Notes: generated from the sequence alone by a model not told the origin. 9,706 bases of DNA from an uncultured Eubacterium sp. (GCA_910586445.1 CAJUHV010000038.1:1-9706), one strand, 5' to 3'. Shown: positions 1 to 7,446, counted from the first letter of the stretch. Program-made: numbers and translations.

Positions 1-55
1 GAACCTTGAAATGACGGAGTCAGAGTCCGTTGCCTTACCATTTGGCGATGGGCCA
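1..55 (-). tRNA. tRNA-Gln (anticodon CTG), truncated by window edge
   Basis: Reading the minus strand from 55 down, the cloverleaf is clear. The 5' acceptor strand is TGGCCCA (55-49). The D stem is GCC/GGC (46-44 with 34-32) around the loop AAATGGTAA. The anticodon stem is ACGGA/TCCGT (30-26 with 18-14) around the loop CTCTGAC, which gives anticodon CTG at 23-21 (glutamine, CAG codons). The variable loop is CATTT, and the T stem begins CAAGG followed by TTC at the edge. The 3' half of the T arm, the 3' acceptor strand and any CCA lie outside the window, so about 55 of roughly 72 nt are present. Confidence 0.93.
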
Positions 56-80
56 GTGCTGTTGTCTTTCGACATGATGT

Positions 81-109
81 ATTATATAATGCCTAAAAAA
101 AAAAATCAA
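81..109 (-). promoter_or_regulatory. Sigma-A-type promoter of tRNA-Gln
   Basis: On the minus strand a -35 element TTGATT (109-104) is followed by exactly 17 bp and a perfect -10 TATAAT (86-81). The predicted transcription start is near 74, about 19 nt upstream of the mature tRNA 5' end at 55. Much of the spacer is a run of T on the minus strand. A promoter this close to consensus fits a highly transcribed stable-RNA gene. Confidence 0.85.
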
Positions 110-112
110 GCC

Positions 113-139
113 TTTTTTTAAATTTTTTTCACTTTTTTT
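113..139 (-). promoter_or_regulatory. Phased A-tracts (UP-element / curved DNA) upstream of the tRNA promoter
   Basis: Three runs of seven A on the minus strand occupy 113-119, 123-129 and 133-139, exactly 10 bp apart. Relative to a start near 74 they cover about -39 to -65, where RNA polymerase alpha C-terminal domains bind UP elements. A-tracts spaced by one helical turn are known to curve DNA. The activating role here is inferred. Confidence 0.6.
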
Positions 140-155
140 AAAGTTCGACCATTTG

Positions 156-180
156 CCAAATAAACTGACAATTCTATCAG
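156..180 (-). terminator. Weak intrinsic terminator-like hairpin after yigZ
   Basis: Directly after the yigZ stop codon the minus strand reads CTGATA-GAAT-TGTCAG (180-165). This can form a 6-bp stem including one G-U pair with a 4-nt loop, followed by TTTATTTGG (164-156). The stem is short and AT-rich and the T-run is interrupted, so it is a modest candidate for the end of the sulfotransferase-PBP-yigZ transcript. Confidence 0.4.
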
Positions 181-831
181 CTAAAAAATAAGAATCTCGC
201 CTTTTATCACTGCAAATTCGGCTTCGCCGCTCCAGGTCATCCCGGCATTCCCGCTGGTGCCTTCTGTAATCTCTTTTTCCAGCGCCTCTTTCTGCGCAGC
301 CGGGACCATGGCACGCAGTACGACCCTGTCGGTATACTCGCTGTCCGTAACTGTGATCTGGCGCTGCGCCAGCAGATACTGTATCCTGCCGATGCTGTTG
401 TAATCGGCATTGATCTCCAGCATACGCCCCGGCTGTTTTTCAATCACCTGCGCTGCTGCAAGTCCCTCCTGAACAGACTTTTGATAGGCGCGCACAAGCC
501 CTCCTGTACCAAGCAGCGTTCCGCCAAAATAGCGCGTGACAACGACTGCCGCGTTATGGATATCCTCCCGCAGCAGCACGTCCAGCATGGGCCTGCCCGC
601 CGTGCCGGACGGCTCTCCGTCGTCCGAGCAGCGGGTCAGCTCATGATTTCTTCCTATTGTAAATGCAGAACAATTATGCGAGGCATCCCAGTACTTTTTC
701 TTCATGACACCTATAAATGCAGCCGCTTCTTCTTCACAGTCTACCGGCTGTACGGTTGCAATAAAGCGCGATTTTTTTTCTACAATCTCACCAACGCCGC
801 CTTCATAGACAGCTTTATAGCTTCGTGACAT
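181..831 (-). CDS. yigZ: YigZ/YvyE family protein (IMPACT/UPF0029 fold), 216 aa
   Basis: A full-length member of the YigZ/YvyE family, related to the N-terminal part of eukaryotic IMPACT. The conserved N-terminal UPF0029/IMPACT domain covers about residues 15-120, with the signatures DDGEPSGTAG at 70-79 and RYFGGTLLGTGGLVRAY at 100-116. The C-terminal DUF1949 domain (ferredoxin-like, resembling EF-G domain V) covers about residues 137-195. Length is typical and no transmembrane segment is visible, so it should be cytoplasmic. A link to translation or ribosomes has been suggested for the family, but the bacterial function is not settled. The ATG at 831 is preceded by AGGAGA about 8 nt upstream. 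That site lies inside the last codons of the PBP gene, whose stop is 3 bp away, so the two genes are probably translationally coupled. The coupling looks positional rather than functional. Confidence 0.93.
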   Translation of the reverse strand: MSRSYKAVYEGGVGEIVEKKSRFIATVQPVDCEEEAAAFIGVMKKKYWDASHNCSAFTIGRNHELTRCSDDGEPSGTAGRPMLDVLLREDIHNAAVVVTRYFGGTLLGTGGLVRAYQKSVQEGLAAAQVIEKQPGRMLEINADYNSIGRIQYLLAQRQITVTDSEYTDRVVLRAMVPAAQKEALEKEITEGTSGNAGMTWSGEAEFAVIKGEILIF

Positions 832-834
832 GTT

Positions 835-3621
835 CTAATCTCCTATAAATTCACCCATTCCGCCTTGATCCGGCGGTGTCTGGTCTGGCGGGACACCGCC
901 CTCTGGCTGGAAGGTATCATTATTTCCTGTATCTCCTGCCGGAGGCACGTTTCCTCCCGGGTCCTGCGTCGCGCCTGTCCCCGGCCCTTCTCCCGCGCCC
1001 GGATCGGTGCCTGTTCCCGGATCTGCACCCGGGTCCTGCATACCGTCTGGATCTGCCACTGACGGATCATCAATGACAGTGTTATCATCCGGCGTATCCG
1101 GCTCAACGGTCTGCGGACTGGTATGGATATTACACGTTCGCCGGCTGCCTGTATACAGATACGGCCCGTCTTCCGAATCCGGCGAGCCTCCGACGATCCG
1201 CACAGAAGAAGCATATGCCCCGCCCGGGCAGTACGGCCCCGCCAGCATACCGGAAGAAGGACAGATGCGTGCAGATGTATGATGCTCACATGGTTCTTCC
1301 GGCACGGCACCCTCTGCAAAGTACTCCGTCACAACCATATCTCCACGCGGATCATGCTGGCAGACCCCGTCTTTTGGAAGCATCCCGGACTTTTTGCATA
1401 CTTCTGCCGAAACAATCCCGGCCGGCATGTCAAATTCCTTGTATGCAAGCCCTTCATGAATGCGGCTCATAACGGCACGCCAGATCAGCTTAGGATAAGA
1501 AATCGATATGGCCTCCTGACTGGAATTATCGTCATAGCCGCCCCATACGACACAGCTGTAATAAGGCGAAAACCCTGCAAACAGCGCATCCTTATCTTTT
1601 GTCGTAGTGCCCGTCTTGCCTGCCAGCGGCATCCCGTCAAAGCTTGCCAGCCTGCCGGTTCCTTTTGTCAATACATCCTGCATGGCATTTGTCAAAAGCC
1701 ATGCTGTCGTCTCCTGTAACGCTTCATGCTCCTTTGGCTCGTTATCAATCAGCACTTTTCCGTCATGATCTACAATTTTTGTATACATGCGCGGCTTAAT
1801 ATACGTCCCGCCGTTTGCAATCGAGGCAAATGCCGCGGTCAGCTCCAGATTTTTTACGCCATTTGTAATTCCTCCCAGTGCCAGAGCTTCATTATGATCC
1901 CGGTCTGACATCGTAGTAAATCCAAAACGGTCTACCAGATAATGATAGCCTGTATCTATGCCGATATCCGTAAGCGTCTTAACCGTTACGACATTGATCG
2001 ACTGCGTAATCGCCTCCCGGATCGACGTAAAGCCCAGATACTTATTGTTATAATTTTTTAAAGGGGTGCCGTTAGTATAAGAATACGGGGCATCATCCTC
2101 TACCGAAGCAATCGTCATCTGTCCTGTATCGATCGCAGGCGCAAATGCCGCCAGCACCTTAAACGTAGAGCCCGGCTGGCGTACCGAGTCAGTCGCACGG
2201 TTTAATGTCCGGTTTGCCGTCTTCTCTCCCCGTCCTCCCACCATAGCCTTTACCTCTCCCGTCCTTTGGTCGATAACCGTAAGTGCGGCCTGCGGCTGGA
2301 TCGTATAGGTAATATTCTGCCCGTTTTCCGGCACGGTGTCGCCTTCCTCCATAATTTCATTTTTATACCGCTCTACTGCCGCAAGCGCTTCTTCCTGCGA
2401 ATTAAAGTTGATCGTATAATTTTTATCTGCTGACTGATAATAAGAGAGCATTGTCTGCTCATCATAGTATTTAAACTCACCATCTGGCTTTTGTATCGTC
2501 AGCGTCATGGAAAACGAAACCTTCGGAACCGAGCCGTAATTTTCCATATTATTTACTTCCGCATCGCAGACCGCCTGAATATCCGGGTCCTGTGTAGAAT
2601 AAATCGTAAGCCCGGTATTGTACAGCCTCTTATATGCCTCTGTTTCCGTGCACCCGAGCACCTCCATCAGATCTTGAATAACCTGTGCTGTCAGGGCATC
2701 ATCAAAATAAGAATGCACGCTTGACTTATCCAGCTGCTTTGCATTGACTTTTTGTATCCTGCTGTACACAGAATCGTTCATCGCCTTATTATACTGCTTC
2801 TGCGTGATCATGCCCTGATCTTTCATATCATCCAATACTTTTTTCCTGCGGTCCGCATTTTTATCTGGATGTGTAATCGGATTGTATCCAGAAGGATTTT
2901 TCGTAATCCCGGCGATTACCGCACATTCCGAAAGCGTAAGCTCCGAGACGTCTTTTCCAAAATACCTTCTGGAAGCCGACTGCACGCCCAGCGTATTCTG
3001 CCCCAGGTTTACCGTATTTAAATAATTTTCCAAAATCCAGTCCTTGGATTCTACCTTTTCCAGCTGCAGCGCCAGGTACTGCTCTTGTATTTTACGCTTA
3101 AACCGGTCTGCCTGCGTCTTTTCCGCCGTCCAGCTCGTAAATACATTGTTTTTCAAAAGCTGCTGCGTAATCGTACTGGCACCCTCCGAAAAACGAAAAC
3201 CCGAAGCTATGCCGTTTACACCCGCACGGATAATACCTTTAATATCTATGCCGTTGTGCTCGCGGAATCTGGCATCTTCAATCGCGATAAAAGCATTCTG
3301 CAGATTTTTGGGTATCTCATCTATCGTCACATAAATCCGGTTTGAGCCGGATGCTACCAGTGTCGCCGTCGTATTTCCTTTTGCATCCAGAATCGTCGAT
3401 AAGTATCCGGTAGGTGTCGCATCAATCTCCTCTATGCTCGGCGAAGAGGCTAAAATCCCCTCATAAATCCCGTATCCCGCACTTCCGATGCAGACTGCTG
3501 CCGCTGCCATGCCTACGATCAAAAGCTCCCAAAAAAGCATAACAAATTTTTTTCCGACCTTACTTTTCTTTGATACCAGATTCCTGCGTTTCCTCCGCGT
3601 ACTTTCCCTGCCGAAATTCAT
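835..3621 (-). CDS. Class A penicillin-binding protein (PBP1A-like bifunctional peptidoglycan synthase)
   Basis: A bifunctional glycosyltransferase/transpeptidase that polymerises and cross-links peptidoglycan outside the membrane. The ATG at 3621 is preferred because AGGAGG sits 6 nt before it; this gives 928 aa. A GTG at 3660 would add 13 residues. Numbered from the ATG: a basic N-terminus, a membrane anchor at about 26-49, and a GT51 domain at about 85-260 with the catalytic motif EDARFREHNG (Glu115), GASTITQQ, RKIQE and the KDWILENYLN region. The transpeptidase has SxxK (Ser485-Lys488 in RQPGSTFK), SIN (541-543) and KTG (669-671). Beyond it are six cysteines (742, 754, 778, 787, 798, 830) and an acidic Pro/Gly/Asp tail from about 835 to the end. 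All catalytic motifs are intact. I see no terminator or convincing promoter in the 83 bp after the upstream sulfotransferase-like gene, so co-transcription is likely. Confidence 0.96.
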   Translation of the reverse strand: MNFGRESTRRKRRNLVSKKSKVGKKFVMLFWELLIVGMAAAAVCIGSAGYGIYEGILASSPSIEEIDATPTGYLSTILDAKGNTTATLVASGSNRIYVTIDEIPKNLQNAFIAIEDARFREHNGIDIKGIIRAGVNGIASGFRFSEGASTITQQLLKNNVFTSWTAEKTQADRFKRKIQEQYLALQLEKVESKDWILENYLNTVNLGQNTLGVQSASRRYFGKDVSELTLSECAVIAGITKNPSGYNPITHPDKNADRRKKVLDDMKDQGMITQKQYNKAMNDSVYSRIQKVNAKQLDKSSVHSYFDDALTAQVIQDLMEVLGCTETEAYKRLYNTGLTIYSTQDPDIQAVCDAEVNNMENYGSVPKVSFSMTLTIQKPDGEFKYYDEQTMLSYYQSADKNYTINFNSQEEALAAVERYKNEIMEEGDTVPENGQNITYTIQPQAALTVIDQRTGEVKAMVGGRGEKTANRTLNRATDSVRQPGSTFKVLAAFAPAIDTGQMTIASVEDDAPYSYTNGTPLKNYNNKYLGFTSIREAITQSINVVTVKTLTDIGIDTGYHYLVDRFGFTTMSDRDHNEALALGGITNGVKNLELTAAFASIANGGTYIKPRMYTKIVDHDGKVLIDNEPKEHEALQETTAWLLTNAMQDVLTKGTGRLASFDGMPLAGKTGTTTKDKDALFAGFSPYYSCVVWGGYDDNSSQEAISISYPKLIWRAVMSRIHEGLAYKEFDMPAGIVSAEVCKKSGMLPKDGVCQHDPRGDMVVTEYFAEGAVPEEPCEHHTSARICPSSGMLAGPYCPGGAYASSVRIVGGSPDSEDGPYLYTGSRRTCNIHTSPQTVEPDTPDDNTVIDDPSVADPDGMQDPGADPGTGTDPGAGEGPGTGATQDPGGNVPPAGDTGNNDTFQPEGGVPPDQTPPDQGGMGEFIGD

Positions 3622-3704
3622 ACAACCCCTCCTGTACACTGCCGGCTCCTCCCCAGCCACCGGATTCTCCCTGTCATAGTCCCAGATTATTTTAGCTTAA
3701 TGCT

Positions 3705-4796
3705 TTATTTAGAAATTAATTTCTTCTTAATTGTTCGAAATGGGTGCTGCATCTTGGATTTTAAATCTTTGATTTCTTTTCTCAGCTCCTTGTTTTCATT
3801 GATCAGCTGTATACAGCATGCTCCCACAAAACGAATCATATCATCTGCCATATGAGGGTTGTCCTTCTCCCACTTAGGCAGGTCTTTGCGGCTTAAATCA
3901 AACAGCTCGGATTCACCAAAAAATTCTTCAGCCACCTTTTGATTCATTTCCTTATAGCCTTCCATAAATGCCTCTGCCTCTTCCTTTGAAAGCATATCGC
4001 ACGGATAGTCTTTTCCCGACTGCTCTGCATAAGAGATCAGCGCACGATAGAAGAAACTGTGATAATTTTCAATCAGCCCCGGCATATTATTTAACACACG
4101 TTTAATTTCCTGTGTATTACCTTCCATGCGTATATTCCGCATGAATTTTTCAATCTTGAATTCATCTGTCAGCTTCAGCCCTACTGTATCCAGAAAATCT
4201 GCATAGATCGATCCCTCAAGAAAACGCTTAGGTTCAAAACGTCTGATGACCAGACGCTTGCGTCCCCATAAATCAGATGTCTTTTTCAGCTGCTTATAAT
4301 AGTCCATCTTCCGCAGATACCGCTGGTCCTCCACATATTGTTCCCAGGTCTTTACTGCTCCATGTCCGATTCCGCTTTTTACCATCTGATTCCAGCTGGA
4401 AACCAGATATGCATCCTGCCTGCGCAGGTATACAATAATCTTTACGTCAAATCCTTTTTCCTTTCCTTCTGCCTTCAGCGCCTTCCACATGCTCATGCGC
4501 CGCCTGTGGGACGCCGACCAGATCCCCTCATCCGAAAGTATGATATTTGGATATGTCTCAAACAGCTCTAAAATCTTGTCCATCCCTTCCCGGAAGACTC
4601 CGCTGTTTTGATCCGTTTCCTGATCATTAATCAAAAAATGCCCGTTTCTTTTTTCGGATATATTTTCATAGCGGTATGGAAACATTGGGTAACAATATCC
4701 TTTTTGGTTCAGCACCTTTTGGTTATCTAAAAGAAAATTCTGAATAGCCGTCGTCGCTGTCTTTGTCGTACCGACATGTACATATAATGTATTCAT
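3705..4796 (-). CDS. Sulfotransferase-like protein, copy 1 (363 aa)
   Basis: A probable PAPS-dependent sulfotransferase by motif. The N-terminus has a beta strand followed by GTTKTATTAIQ (residues 9-19), matching the 5'-phosphosulfate-binding loop of bacterial sulfotransferases. The segment VKIIVYLRRQDAYLVSSWN (118-135) fits the 3'-phosphate-binding motif, with Arg125 and Ser133 separated by seven residues. The acidic LSDEGIW (87-93) lies between them and may supply a catalytic base. The C-terminus (about 322-363) is a short predicted coiled coil (INENKELRKEIKDL) ending in a basic tail. There is no signal peptide, so it is probably cytoplasmic and perhaps membrane-peripheral. It is about 60% identical by eye to the protein at 4976-6064. 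The best Shine-Dalgarno (GAGGGGAG) is about 16 nt from the ATG, unusually far, but the paralog shares the same MNTLYVH start. The acceptor is unknown; a surface glycan is my guess from context. Confidence 0.75.
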   Translation of the reverse strand: MNTLYVHVGTTKTATTAIQNFLLDNQKVLNQKGYCYPMFPYRYENISEKRNGHFLINDQETDQNSGVFREGMDKILELFETYPNIILSDEGIWSASHRRRMSMWKALKAEGKEKGFDVKIIVYLRRQDAYLVSSWNQMVKSGIGHGAVKTWEQYVEDQRYLRKMDYYKQLKKTSDLWGRKRLVIRRFEPKRFLEGSIYADFLDTVGLKLTDEFKIEKFMRNIRMEGNTQEIKRVLNNMPGLIENYHSFFYRALISYAEQSGKDYPCDMLSKEEAEAFMEGYKEMNQKVAEEFFGESELFDLSRKDLPKWEKDNPHMADDMIRFVGACCIQLINENKELRKEIKDLKSKMQHPFRTIKKKLISK

Positions 4797-4853
4797 AGTG
4801 AATCTGTTATATCTCCCCTCTTTTGTGCCGCATGCTATTTGCGACTTTACAAT

Positions 4854-4862
4854 ATTATATCA
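4854..4862 (-). promoter_or_regulatory. Extended -10 promoter for sulfotransferase copy 1 and downstream genes
   Basis: The minus strand reads TGATATAAT (4862-4854), a perfect -10 with the TG extension. No good -35 is seen 16-18 bp upstream, where the DNA is a T-rich run. The start would be near 4847, giving a leader of about 50 nt. Together with the terminator just upstream, this makes 3705-4796 the first gene of a separate transcription unit. The weak -35 suggests dependence on an activator. Confidence 0.65.
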
Positions 4863-4909
4863 AAAAATTAAAGAAAATAAAAGAGATTTCAGCATTATGT
4901 TACAATTAA

Positions 4910-4926
4910 TGTAAAAATTCTGTAAC
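4910..4926. promoter_or_regulatory. Direct-repeat box of OmpR-family type (TGTAAA-N5-TGTAAC)
   Basis: The plus strand has TGTAAA (4910-4915), five bases, then TGTAAC (4921-4926). This exactly fits the published WalR pattern TGTWAH-N5-TGTWAH. Read on the minus strand it is close to the PhoP pattern TTHACA-N5-TTHACA, with one mismatch. An inverted half-site TTACA lies at 4900-4904, so TTACA-N5-TGTAA also forms a dyad. The box is centred about 71 bp upstream of the predicted start of the 3705-4796 gene. It overlaps the preceding terminator, so part of the match could come from the stem sequence. Binding by the regulator encoded at 7447-8121 is possible but unproven. Confidence 0.4.
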
Positions 4927-4954
4927 AGATCCAAAAACCCGGCCTGCTACAGAA
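4911..4954 (-). terminator. Intrinsic terminator after sulfotransferase copy 2
   Basis: On the minus strand TTCTGTAGCAG (4954-4944) pairs with CTGTTACAGAA (4928-4918) as an 11-bp stem with one G-U pair and a 15-nt loop, followed by TTTTTAC (4917-4911). It lies about 20 nt after the stop of the 4976-6064 gene. The plus-strand direction has no T-run after the stem, so it works as a minus-strand terminator. It separates the acyltransferase-to-sulfotransferase operon from the next unit. Confidence 0.75.
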
Positions 4955-4975
4955 CTCATACACTTTCTTTTATCA

Positions 4976-6064
4976 CTATTTCTTTTTTGATTTTTTACCT
5001 ATTGCATGAAGAGGGTGACGTATCATCTTTTTTAGTTCTTTGACCTCTCCCTTTAACTTTTTATTTTCGTCGATCAGCTGCATAAAGCACGCCCCGATAA
5101 ACCGCACCATATCATCCTGCATATACGGATTGTCTTTTTCCCACTTCGGAATATCCTTCCAGTTCATCTCAAACAGGTCTTCCCCGTCAAAAAACAGATC
5201 CGAAACCATGCGGTTTTCTTCTTCAAAACGGCCCATAAATTCCTGCGCCTCTTCCTTAGAAAACATCTCGCACGGATACTGTTCGCCGGATACATCCGCA
5301 TAGGCCAGCAGCGCACGCCGAAAAAATCCATGATAAGTATAGTTCATATTCGGCAGGCCATTTAAGACACGCTGGATCTCGTGTGTATTGCCCGCCAGCC
5401 TTACATTGCGCACTGACTGCTCAATATGATACTCATCTGTCAGCTCCAGATCGATATTCTGCAGAAAATCAGCATAAATCGAACCATTTACAAAACGCTT
5501 CGGCTCAAAACGGCGCACCTTGATATTTTCTCTGCCCCACATATCTGCCAGTTTTTTCAAGCGGGTTCCGTAATTCATCTTATTTACTACCGTCCGGTCC
5601 CCCGCATAATCATTCCAGGATGTGACGGCACCTTCTGAAAATCCGCTCTTTACCATCTGATTCCACCCGGAAATCAGATATGTATCCTGCCTGCGCAGGT
5701 ATACAATGATTTTCACCTCAAACCCATGCTCCCGGCTTTCTTTGCGCAGCGCTTTCCACATGCCCATGCGCTGCTCATAATGTGCCGACCAGATGCCTTC
5801 GTCAGAAAGTATCACATTCGGATATGTCTGGAACAATTCCACGATACGGTCCATCCCTTCCCGAAATAAGCCTCCCCTGCCTGCATAATCCTCCGCAATC
5901 AGAAAATGTGCGTTCCTTCGTTCCGATACTGCCGTATAACGGTATGGAAACAGAGGATAGTAATAACCTTTTGCATTCAAGATCTCCTGATTGTCTATAC
6001 AGAAGCTCTGAATCGCCGTAGTTCCCGTCTTAGTCGTGCCGATATGGACGTATAGTGTATTCAT
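4976..6064 (-). CDS. Sulfotransferase-like protein, copy 2 (362 aa)
   Basis: A paralog of the 3705-4796 product, collinear along its whole length with one single-residue gap near residue 64. The putative 5'-phosphosulfate loop is GTTKTGTTAIQ (9-19). This is closer than copy 1 to the common bacterial KTGTT form, since copy 1 has Ala instead of Gly at residue 14. The 3'-phosphate motif is VKIIVYLRRQDTYLISGWN, with Arg124 and Ser132. The LSDEGIW motif, the FEPKRF and GSIYADFL blocks and the C-terminal coiled coil with basic tail are all kept. The ATG at 6064 has an AAGGA site 7-8 nt upstream, inside the last codons of the kinase gene, whose stop is only 3 bp away. It is therefore the last gene of the acyltransferase/two-component operon and is probably translationally coupled to the kinase. 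Acceptor unknown. Confidence 0.76.
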   Translation of the reverse strand: MNTLYVHIGTTKTGTTAIQSFCIDNQEILNAKGYYYPLFPYRYTAVSERRNAHFLIAEDYAGRGGLFREGMDRIVELFQTYPNVILSDEGIWSAHYEQRMGMWKALRKESREHGFEVKIIVYLRRQDTYLISGWNQMVKSGFSEGAVTSWNDYAGDRTVVNKMNYGTRLKKLADMWGRENIKVRRFEPKRFVNGSIYADFLQNIDLELTDEYHIEQSVRNVRLAGNTHEIQRVLNGLPNMNYTYHGFFRRALLAYADVSGEQYPCEMFSKEEAQEFMGRFEEENRMVSDLFFDGEDLFEMNWKDIPKWEKDNPYMQDDMVRFIGACFMQLIDENKKLKGEVKELKKMIRHPLHAIGKKSKKK

Positions 6065-6067
6065 CTT

Positions 6068-7411
6068 TTATCCTTCTTTCTTCTGTTTTTGCAGCTGATC
6101 GGGGAATGCCGTCGGAAGAAACAGTGTAAATGTGCTCCCATTCCCTTCCCTGCTTTCGGCAAGCACGGTGCCGCCATGTTTCTGTGCTATTTTCATCGTA
6201 AGCGGCAGCCCCAGTCCAAACCCTTCGGAATTTCTGGATTTATCTGCCTTATAAAACCGCTTGAAAATATGCCCCATATCTTCCTGGCTGATTCCTGCGC
6301 CATAGTCTTTTACTTTTACAAATGCATTCTGATCACGGATACCGGTTTCAACTTCAATCATATACCCTGCAGGGCTGTATTTAACCGCATTTGTAAGTAA
6401 ATTCTGCACTGCGATCATAATTAAATTAATATCTCCCGTAATATGCGCCTCCGCCAGGTGAAACTGAAACAGCAGCCTGTCGCCTGATTTCAGCTGCAGA
6501 TCCTCGCATACAGACTGGACGATCTCCGGCAGGTCTACATCTTCCTTTTGAATCTGCCTTCTGTCATGGTCAAGCCGGGACAGCTCCAGCAGTCTGGAAA
6601 TAATCTCGTTTACTTTGGAAGACTGGCGTTCTATGACCTCAAACGCCTCTTGAAATTCTTCCCTGCTGACAGATTTTTCCCGCACATACTGACACTGAGC
6701 AGCCATAACCGCAATCGGCGTGCGCAGCTCATGTGCTACGTCAGAAGTAAACTGCTCCTGCTGGCGGAACGTTTCCTCCAGACGGGACAGCATACGGTTA
6801 TTCGCCTGTGCCAGCACGTCCAGCTCATAAAACCTGCCGTCATATTCCATCCGTCTGGACATATTCAGATTCTGTCCGATGCCTTCCGCCGCCCGGCACA
6901 TGTCCTTCAATGAATCCGAGATATGTCTGGACAGCAGAATGCCCCCTACGATCGCAATGCCGGATACAACCAATATGCTGACTGCCGAAAGGTACTCCAG
7001 CATCTGATAACGGCTGTATATGTCTGACCTGCGTACAATGCTGCGCATATAGATCTGCGGCTCATTCTTATAATACCTGCAGGCATCCCGTATATAATAG
7101 GTCTCCATGCCTACAGATACCTGACGCAGCTTCTTTTTGCCCACTGCAATATCCGTCGGACAGCCCGGAGGATATTCTCCCACAAGCACTTTCCCCGTGC
7201 TGTCTAAAATCAGGTAGACAATATCCTCATTTTTTATGCAGAAATCCTCACTGCACACAACCTGTCCTGTATCACTCAGCGAAACTTCTTTCATATTTTT
7301 GTAGACTTCCCTCTCCAAATGCCCCTTAATGTCATATTCTACGGCTGCATTTGCCAGAATGTGCACAAAAATAAGCATGGCTGCTGCCATAACAGCCAGC
7401 GCCGCAATCAA
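6068..7411 (-). CDS. Membrane sensor histidine kinase (HAMP-HisKA-HATPase), start codon uncertain
   Basis: Partner kinase of the regulator at 7447-8121. Numbered from the TTG at 7411 (447 aa): membrane helix about 2-20, extracytoplasmic sensor about 21-138 with four cysteines (53, 58, 84, 111), second helix about 140-160 and a HAMP linker about 161-212. The HisKA H-box is FTSDVAHELRTP with His227. The ATPase domain has an N-box around NLLTNAVKYS (Asn337, Asn341), G1 DYGAG (369-373), F-box FKRFYKADKS and G2 GFGLGL (397-402). All catalytic motifs are present. The start is a problem: the frame is open back to a TGA about 32 codons upstream with no ATG or GTG. The TTG has no evident Shine-Dalgarno and gives a first helix without preceding positive charge. 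An ATA at 7450, 13 codons earlier, has AAGGG 7 nt upstream and overlaps the regulator's stop as ATAA. Confidence 0.93.
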   Translation of the reverse strand: MIAALAVMAAAMLIFVHILANAAVEYDIKGHLEREVYKNMKEVSLSDTGQVVCSEDFCIKNEDIVYLILDSTGKVLVGEYPPGCPTDIAVGKKKLRQVSVGMETYYIRDACRYYKNEPQIYMRSIVRRSDIYSRYQMLEYLSAVSILVVSGIAIVGGILLSRHISDSLKDMCRAAEGIGQNLNMSRRMEYDGRFYELDVLAQANNRMLSRLEETFRQQEQFTSDVAHELRTPIAVMAAQCQYVREKSVSREEFQEAFEVIERQSSKVNEIISRLLELSRLDHDRRQIQKEDVDLPEIVQSVCEDLQLKSGDRLLFQFHLAEAHITGDINLIMIAVQNLLTNAVKYSPAGYMIEVETGIRDQNAFVKVKDYGAGISQEDMGHIFKRFYKADKSRNSEGFGLGLPLTMKIAQKHGGTVLAESREGNGSTFTLFLPTAFPDQLQKQKKEG

Positions 7412-7446
7412 AAGCTGCAGGATATGATGCCCGATGGATACCTGCT

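Noticed and set aside
95..129. A-run / T-run pair as a bidirectional terminator downstream of yigZ
   Set aside because: The A-run and T-run would give only an A-U stem without a GC core. The tracts fit better as promoter spacer and UP element of the tRNA.
1123..1719. 198-aa plus-strand reading frame opposite the PBP gene
   Set aside because: It lies antisense to the well-conserved transpeptidase region, and its composition is that of a shadow frame.
3622..3660. GTG start for the PBP at 3660
   Set aside because: The ATG at 3621 has an ideal AGGAGG at 6 nt, which would otherwise be inside the coding sequence. The GTG does have a GGAGAA upstream, so it is not fully excluded.
3661..3704. A promoter between the sulfotransferase-like gene and the PBP gene
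   Set aside because: Only weak hexamers such as TTAAGC and TATGAC can be found, and neither is close to consensus at proper spacing.
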